This document shows, piece by piece, positions 5,539 to 9,355 of a DNA stretch of 9,355 bases. Under the pieces are notes generated by a model. It did not search any database. It was not told the origin of the DNA and was given only the letters and a program-made list of their open reading frames with translations. The DNA is from Desulfatirhabdium butyrativorans (GTDB lineage: Bacteria > Desulfobacterota > Desulfobacteria > Desulfobacterales > DYRK01). The translations under genes and the position numbers were made by a program. Each line of letters begins with the position of its first letter. Position 1 is the stretch's first letter. Location: assembly GCA_020718785.1 (NCBI GenBank), contig DYRK01000065.1, positions 1 to 9,355 on the forward strand, in the 5' to 3' direction.

Positions 5539-7986
5539 ATGCAGTTAGGTCAGATTCAGCCAAAAAAAATCGAAGCCTCTCAGTTGAATGCGGAGAAGGC
5601 AGAGGATGTCTTTGAGAAAGGGCTTAGGTTCCCGTGGATGGGACTGCGGCCGGATTTATTGCTTCACAAAGGCGCGCCGGATGAAAGCGGGAAGGAAACA
5701 TACGTTCTTGAAGACCCTGTCCGGGGGGAACATTTTGAACTGGGAGAATCCGAAGCCAAGCTTTTTCTTTGTCTGGCTGCGGAGAAAGACCTTAAAGCCG
5801 CAGTGGACAGACTGATGAAAACCAGTTCACTTCGTCCCGGGGCAAAGGATGTGCTTGCTTTTGTCAACATGCTGCAAATGCAGCGTCTGGCGGTTCTTCC
5901 CGAAGATGCGGATATGAGCTGCGGGTGCGGACCCAAGCCGGAACCGGAGGAAGAGGAAAAAAAAGAAAAGAAAAAACGGGGGCGGATTGCGACTTATTTC
6001 ATTGATATTCTTTGGATTATCACCTTCCCTATCCGGCTGTGGTGGTGGTGGATACAGGCAGCAAGAGGCGGCGATCTGACAGAATGGCGCAAAAACAAGC
6101 CGGCTCTGTTCGGGGGCAAGGTCGAACATAAAGACGGGCAGCAGCAACAGCAATCAGCCGGTGCCGAACCCGGATTTTCTCTATCCAATATATATTTCTT
6201 CAGAGTCCCGGTCATGCGGCCCGACAAATTCCTCACGGCTGCATATCCCTGGGTCAGCGTGCTGTGGTCAAAGCCTTTTTTATATACTTATGGCGTCATG
6301 GGACTTGCCGGACTGCTTTCCATGATTCAGCAATTCGAACTTTATCTCTACACTGCGAGCTATCTTTTTACCGTCAAGGGCTTTCTCATATTTATGCTCT
6401 GTATGGGATTTCTGAAAGTCCTGCATGAATTCGGCCATGCCTTTGCAGCAAAGCATTACGGAATTTTTGTCCGGCGCATGGGGCTTTACTTCATGTTTTT
6501 CATGCCCATGCTTTATACAGACGCGACCGACGCATGGAAACTTCCGTCCCGAAAAGCAAGAATGATGGTCGGACTGGGCGGGGTTCTGGTGGAAATCTAT
6601 GTGGGCGCGATGGCACTGTTTTTCTGGTCTGTTCTTCCGGACGGAATTTTACGCAGCATCATGTTTTACACATCCGGAGCCGCGATTGTCTCCACAGTGC
6701 TGGTGAATGTCAGCCCGTTCATGCGCTTTGACGGCTATTATGTGATGATGGATTATCTCGGCATGAGCAATCTGCGTTCCCGATCTGTCATGATGTATAA
6801 ATATTATCTCCGTAAAGTGCTGGTGGACTGGACAGGTCCCAAACCCGAAGAACATCCCCGGGGTCCGATGATGGCGGTCTTCGGCATGGGCTGCAATCTC
6901 TATCTGCTCGTAGTTATTTTCGGTATTCAGTTCATGATCTATACGGAGATAGACGAACTTATTGCTATCTGGGGTATTATTATTCTCTTTCTGGTTTTTA
7001 TAGCAGGTCCGTTGGTTCAGGAAATCACGTTTTTGTTTAAAAATTGGAAAAGCTGGGGATCAAAAAAAGCATTAGGTCTTCGTTTTGTCGTATTGGCTCT
7101 CTTATCCGTATTTCTCTTTGTTCCCATGCGGAAATCCGAGATGGTGCCGGCATTTTTTCTGTATCAGGATGTGATGCGGCTGGAAACCCCGGGCCGAGGC
7201 AAAATTGTCACAGACATGCCCAAGTTGGATGCACCTGTACAAAAAGGAGACCTTCTGTTACAAATCCGGGATGACCGTCTGGAACAGGAATTCAAAATGT
7301 CTCAGTATGCTCTGCTTCAGATCGAGGAAACCCTTAAAAATATGGGAGCCGGCGGCGAGCAGGGCGGATATCGGACATGGCTGATCGCAGAGCGGGAACG
7401 ACTTACCGCCGCATGTGAGAAACTGCATCAGGCAATTGCCCAATTTGAAATCCGGTCTCCGATATCGGGTCGTATTGCCGAGGTCAGCAAGATGCTGCAA
7501 AAAGGGGCTTATGTAATGAAAAAAGAGTATGTTATGACCGTGGCAGACGAGCGGTTTTCCGAGGTGCAGGCTTATGTTCCCGAAAAACTGTATCGCAGTC
7601 TGAAAGGAAAAGAAGAAGAGCGTATTGCCAGTCTGGATATTATTGTTCCGGATATGGTGGCAGGAGACATTAAAGGAAAATTCAGAGAGATGCTGGATTT
7701 CCCTGTCACCGAGTTTCCGAACAACTCGCTGTTTGATTTTGCCGACGGACCCATTGTGACATCGCTGGAAAGCCGACCGTCCAAATCAGGTTCCATGCAG
7801 TCCAGAGACCCGCAGTTTCCGATTTTCTTTGACATCTCCGATGTTCCGGAGTATCTTCGTCACGGCACTCCCTGTTTTGTACGGATAAAAGGAGAAGCCG
7901 ACAGCCTCATGCGGAAACTGCTGCGTGAAGGTTGGCGCATCATGGCCACAAGAAAAATCATCACTACATTTCAATCAGAAGATTGA
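5539..7986 (+). CDS. PqqD/RRE-like + M50 site-2-protease-type + HlyD-like adaptor fusion, membrane protein
   Basis: The 815-residue product has three parts. Residues about 36-122 resemble a PqqD-like winged-helix/RRE domain (YVLEDPVRGEHFELGESEAKL, 55-75). They end in SCGCG (127-131) and a Glu/Lys-rich linker (136-149). Residues about 235-530 form a multi-helix M50 metalloprotease core: HEFGH (296-300) supplies the zinc histidines and catalytic Glu297, and NVSPFMRFDGYY (390-401) supplies the second zinc motif with Asp398. Residues about 540-790 look like a HlyD/MFP adaptor: half-lipoyl segments about 546-578 and 638-670 around a short coiled coil, then a beta-barrel part. A plausible job is membrane-coupled cleavage and export of a peptide, but the substrate is unknown. 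GAGGT is at 5531-5535, rather close to the ATG; an in-frame ATG upstream (5506) is stopped at once. A four-Trp run (168-171) and five Gln (201-205) stand out. Confidence 0.85.
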   Translation: MQLGQIQPKKIEASQLNAEKAEDVFEKGLRFPWMGLRPDLLLHKGAPDESGKETYVLEDPVRGEHFELGESEAKLFLCLAAEKDLKAAVDRLMKTSSLRPGAKDVLAFVNMLQMQRLAVLPEDADMSCGCGPKPEPEEEEKKEKKKRGRIATYFIDILWIITFPIRLWWWWIQAARGGDLTEWRKNKPALFGGKVEHKDGQQQQQSAGAEPGFSLSNIYFFRVPVMRPDKFLTAAYPWVSVLWSKPFLYTYGVMGLAGLLSMIQQFELYLYTASYLFTVKGFLIFMLCMGFLKVLHEFGHAFAAKHYGIFVRRMGLYFMFFMPMLYTDATDAWKLPSRKARMMVGLGGVLVEIYVGAMALFFWSVLPDGILRSIMFYTSGAAIVSTVLVNVSPFMRFDGYYVMMDYLGMSNLRSRSVMMYKYYLRKVLVDWTGPKPEEHPRGPMMAVFGMGCNLYLLVVIFGIQFMIYTEIDELIAIWGIIILFLVFIAGPLVQEITFLFKNWKSWGSKKALGLRFVVLALLSVFLFVPMRKSEMVPAFFLYQDVMRLETPGRGKIVTDMPKLDAPVQKGDLLLQIRDDRLEQEFKMSQYALLQIEETLKNMGAGGEQGGYRTWLIAERERLTAACEKLHQAIAQFEIRSPISGRIAEVSKMLQKGAYVMKKEYVMTVADERFSEVQAYVPEKLYRSLKGKEEERIASLDIIVPDMVAGDIKGKFREMLDFPVTEFPNNSLFDFADGPIVTSLESRPSKSGSMQSRDPQFPIFFDISDVPEYLRHGTPCFVRIKGEADSLMRKLLREGWRIMATRKIITTFQSED

Positions 7987-8019
7987 ATCTTAATATCGGT
8001 CGAAAAAGTTTATAGTCCA

Positions 8020-8057
8020 GCTTTCAGGCGGACAGCAGTGTGTGTCCGCCTGAAAGC
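8020..8057. repeat. Perfect 15-bp inverted repeat between the fusion gene and its downstream neighbour
   Basis: Arms 8020-8034 (GCTTTCAGGCGGACA) and 8043-8057 are exact reverse complements around an 8-base loop. No T run follows, so it is not an ordinary intrinsic terminator. In RNA it would be a very stable hairpin between two genes that are probably cotranscribed, where it could reduce readthrough or protect the upstream message. Its right arm and flank recur at 1702-1725, which points to a dispersed repeat family. Confidence 0.75.
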
Positions 8058-8102
8058 GATACTACGAACAGCCCGGTAACTAATTTTCAAGGAGTAAAGA
8101 GT

Positions 8103-8624
8103 ATGAATATTCATCAATTCAATCTGCATTTCAATCCTGAAGAAGACAGAATTATTTTCAGGTTAAACACCTTCGGACGGGAAGAATTCAGATTTTTTTT
8201 CACCAGACGGTTTATAAAACTGCTCTGGCCCGTTTTGCAGCAGTTGCTTGACAATGATCTCAAACGTCGGGCGCCGGAAACTTCCCATGTGTCCAAAGCC
8301 GTGCTGGAATTTGAACGGGAAACAGTTGTCTCCCAGACCAATTTTCAGCAGAAATATGTCGAAACGCCCATGACCTATCCGCTGGGAGAAGCATCTGTGC
8401 TTTTATCACGGATTCAGGTGAAACAGGTGCCGCAGGGAGATATTCTCTGTCTGCATCCTTCTTCGGGAAGCGGTATCGAATTCATGGTAAGCAATACCTT
8501 TCTTCATCCCTTCTGCAAGCTGTTGGCAGACACCGTAAGCAAAGCAGACTGGAACATGAATCTTATATCTGCGCCACAGATGATGCAGGCTCAGAATCCT
8601 CAGGGTGCCAAAGTATTGCATTAA
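8103..8624 (+). CDS. Unrecognised soluble protein, likely partner of the M50/HlyD fusion
   Basis: I do not recognise this 173-residue protein. AAGGAG at 8089-8094 lies 8 bases before the ATG at 8103, so I prefer this to an in-frame ATG at 8040 that would place 21 unlikely residues across the palindrome. There is no signal peptide or membrane helix, so it is probably cytoplasmic. Two parts look alike in pattern: residues about 17-49 (RIIFRLNT..EEFRFFFTRRFIKLLWPVLQQLL) and about 113-145 (DILCLHPS..IEFMVSNTFLHPFCKLLADTV), each two strands then an amphipathic helix, perhaps an internal duplication. Cys116 and Cys138 are the only cysteines. It starts 116 bases after the fusion gene on the same strand, suggesting a joint role; what that is cannot be read from the sequence. 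Confidence 0.8.
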   Translation: MNIHQFNLHFNPEEDRIIFRLNTFGREEFRFFFTRRFIKLLWPVLQQLLDNDLKRRAPETSHVSKAVLEFERETVVSQTNFQQKYVETPMTYPLGEASVLLSRIQVKQVPQGDILCLHPSSGSGIEFMVSNTFLHPFCKLLADTVSKADWNMNLISAPQMMQAQNPQGAKVLH

Positions 8625-8650
8625 ACAGAGGTGATAGGTCATAGAATGTT

Positions 8651-9253
8651 ATGCCGTACAGCAGATTTTCACTGAAAGATGTCAAAAGAAAGCTGGAAAT
8701 ACAGATCGTTGAGGATCAACGCTTATTCTCCGGAGAAAATAAAGCTGAGATCAGTGATTTTCTGAAAGCGGTTTTGGAAAAATATGTGCCGCTGGCTCTG
8801 GCAGTCAATACCGAGAAGTCAAGATCGGAATGGATTATCGCGCCGATATTGGCGGAATTGAAAGATATGCTGAAAGGACAGATCAGTGTTTTTTCAGGAA
8901 AACGGCTGGAGGTCTCTTCGGAAACCGGATTGGACGGTTACTGTGACTATATTGTCAGTCTGAATCCTGAGCAGTATTATATCGCCGCGCCTGTCCTGAC
9001 AATTGTTGAGGCAAAAAAAGAAGATATTATCGAGGGTCTGGGGCAATGTATAGCAGCGATGTACGCCGCTGAACTCTTCAATGAGAAAGAGGAAATCCGT
9101 ATCCCTTTTGTTTACGGGGCAGTAACTACCGGTACAAACTGGAAGTTTTTAAAGCTGAAACATAAGACAGCATATATTGACACCGATGAATATGCGTTAA
9201 AACAGCTTGATATTCTTATGGGAATATTTGTTCGGATTGTAACAGAAAAGTGA
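8651..9253 (+). CDS. PD-(D/E)XK-nuclease-like hypothetical protein
   Basis: The 200-residue product starts MPYSRFSLKDVKRKL and resembles, from memory, a widespread uncharacterised family frequent in cyanobacteria and Desulfobacterota. The nuclease-like layout is visible: Glu60 in an early helix (SEWIIAPILAEL), Asp95/Asp99 in GLDGYCDYIVS (93-103), then TIVEAKKEDIIEGLGQCIAA (117-136), giving the E-x-K pair Glu120/Lys122 and a downstream Gln132, as in PD-(D/E)XK folds. Whether it cuts DNA is unknown. The frame is closed by TAG at 8642-8644, so this ATG is the first possible start; the nearest good ribosome site, AGAGGTGAT (8627-8635), is 15 bases away, which is long. It lies 26 bases after the previous gene, so cotranscription is likely. 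Such genes are often mobile accessory cargo and may be unrelated to the export genes. Confidence 0.82.
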   Translation: MPYSRFSLKDVKRKLEIQIVEDQRLFSGENKAEISDFLKAVLEKYVPLALAVNTEKSRSEWIIAPILAELKDMLKGQISVFSGKRLEVSSETGLDGYCDYIVSLNPEQYYIAAPVLTIVEAKKEDIIEGLGQCIAAMYAAELFNEKEEIRIPFVYGAVTTGTNWKFLKLKHKTAYIDTDEYALKQLDILMGIFVRIVTEK

Positions 9254-9260
9254 AGAGTAA

Positions 9261-9355
9261 ATGATGTTGAACCTCGAACAAAGCAGACAGGATGAAGCAA
9301 TGCCTTCATTGAATCATAGTTATACTTGTATTCAAATTCTTCGCCAACTCTTGCA
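9261..9355 (+). CDS. Start of a further gene, cut by the window end (possibly Uma2-like)
   Basis: The frame is open from ATG 9261 to the end of the window (31 codons), beginning 7 bases after the previous stop; a second ATG at 9264 has better spacing from GAAGAG (9252-9257). The visible stretch includes MPSLNHSYTCIQILRQLL. A 'PSLNHS' then helix arrangement resembles the N-terminal part of Uma2-type PD-(D/E)XK proteins, which are numerous in cyanobacteria and Desulfobacterota, but 31 residues are too few to be sure. If right, two nuclease-fold genes lie side by side here. Confidence 0.5.
   Translation, partial: MMLNLEQSRQDEAMPSLNHSYTCIQILRQLL

Noticed and set aside
5119..5563. Open frames of 67-85 codons on both strands across the repeat array
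   Set aside because: They arise because the 109-bp unit lacks stops in several frames; the unit length is not a multiple of three, so the 'protein' changes frame with each copy, and the plus-strand frame needs a TTG start within a hairpin.
8040..8102. Upstream start for the 173-residue protein gene
   Set aside because: No ribosome site before 8040, the added residues cover the palindrome, and AAGGAG sits well placed before 8103.

Overview
The window reads as a stretch of chromosome from an anaerobic, probably sulfate-reducing Desulfobacterota-like bacterium (Desulfonema or a relative is my guess; no marker gene proves it). The hints are a hydrogenase-maturation gene, a fused cobA-hemD inside a haem/sirohaem operon, an FmdB-type zinc-ribbon gene, moderate G+C with AT-rich intergenic DNA, and several dispersed palindromic repeats.

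Layout. hypC (25-249, +) is at the left edge and converges on a tolC-like outer-membrane efflux gene (360-1652, -); a shared hairpin terminator lies between them. Next, all on the minus strand, come a cobA-hemD fusion (1894-3435), hemC (3432-4364) and a small FmdB-type zinc-ribbon gene (4364-4591). These three overlap by 1-4 bases and form one operon read from a candidate promoter at 4656-4683, which carries a Fur-box-like palindrome over its -10. HemC makes hydroxymethylbilane, the HemD half closes it to uroporphyrinogen III, and the CobA half methylates that towards sirohaem (sulfite reductase) and cobalamin.

The divergent intergenic region (4592-5538, 947 bp) has no confident gene. It holds a strong sigma70-type promoter on the plus strand (4964-4992) with a palindrome inside, a doubtful 34-codon ORF, and about 3.6 tandem copies of an exactly 109-bp hairpin-rich unit. 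One copy carries an inverted 40-bp block.

The right half (5539-9355, +) begins with an 815-residue membrane protein that combines a PqqD/RRE-like N-terminal domain, an M50 (site-2-protease-type) intramembrane metalloprotease core and a HlyD-like periplasmic adaptor C-terminus. It is followed by an unrecognised soluble 173-residue protein, a 200-residue PD-(D/E)XK-like protein and the start of a further gene that may be Uma2-like. The protease-adaptor fusion and its partner are the best candidates here for an undescribed peptide processing/export system; the TolC-like gene could in principle supply the outer-membrane channel, but nothing in the sequence links them.
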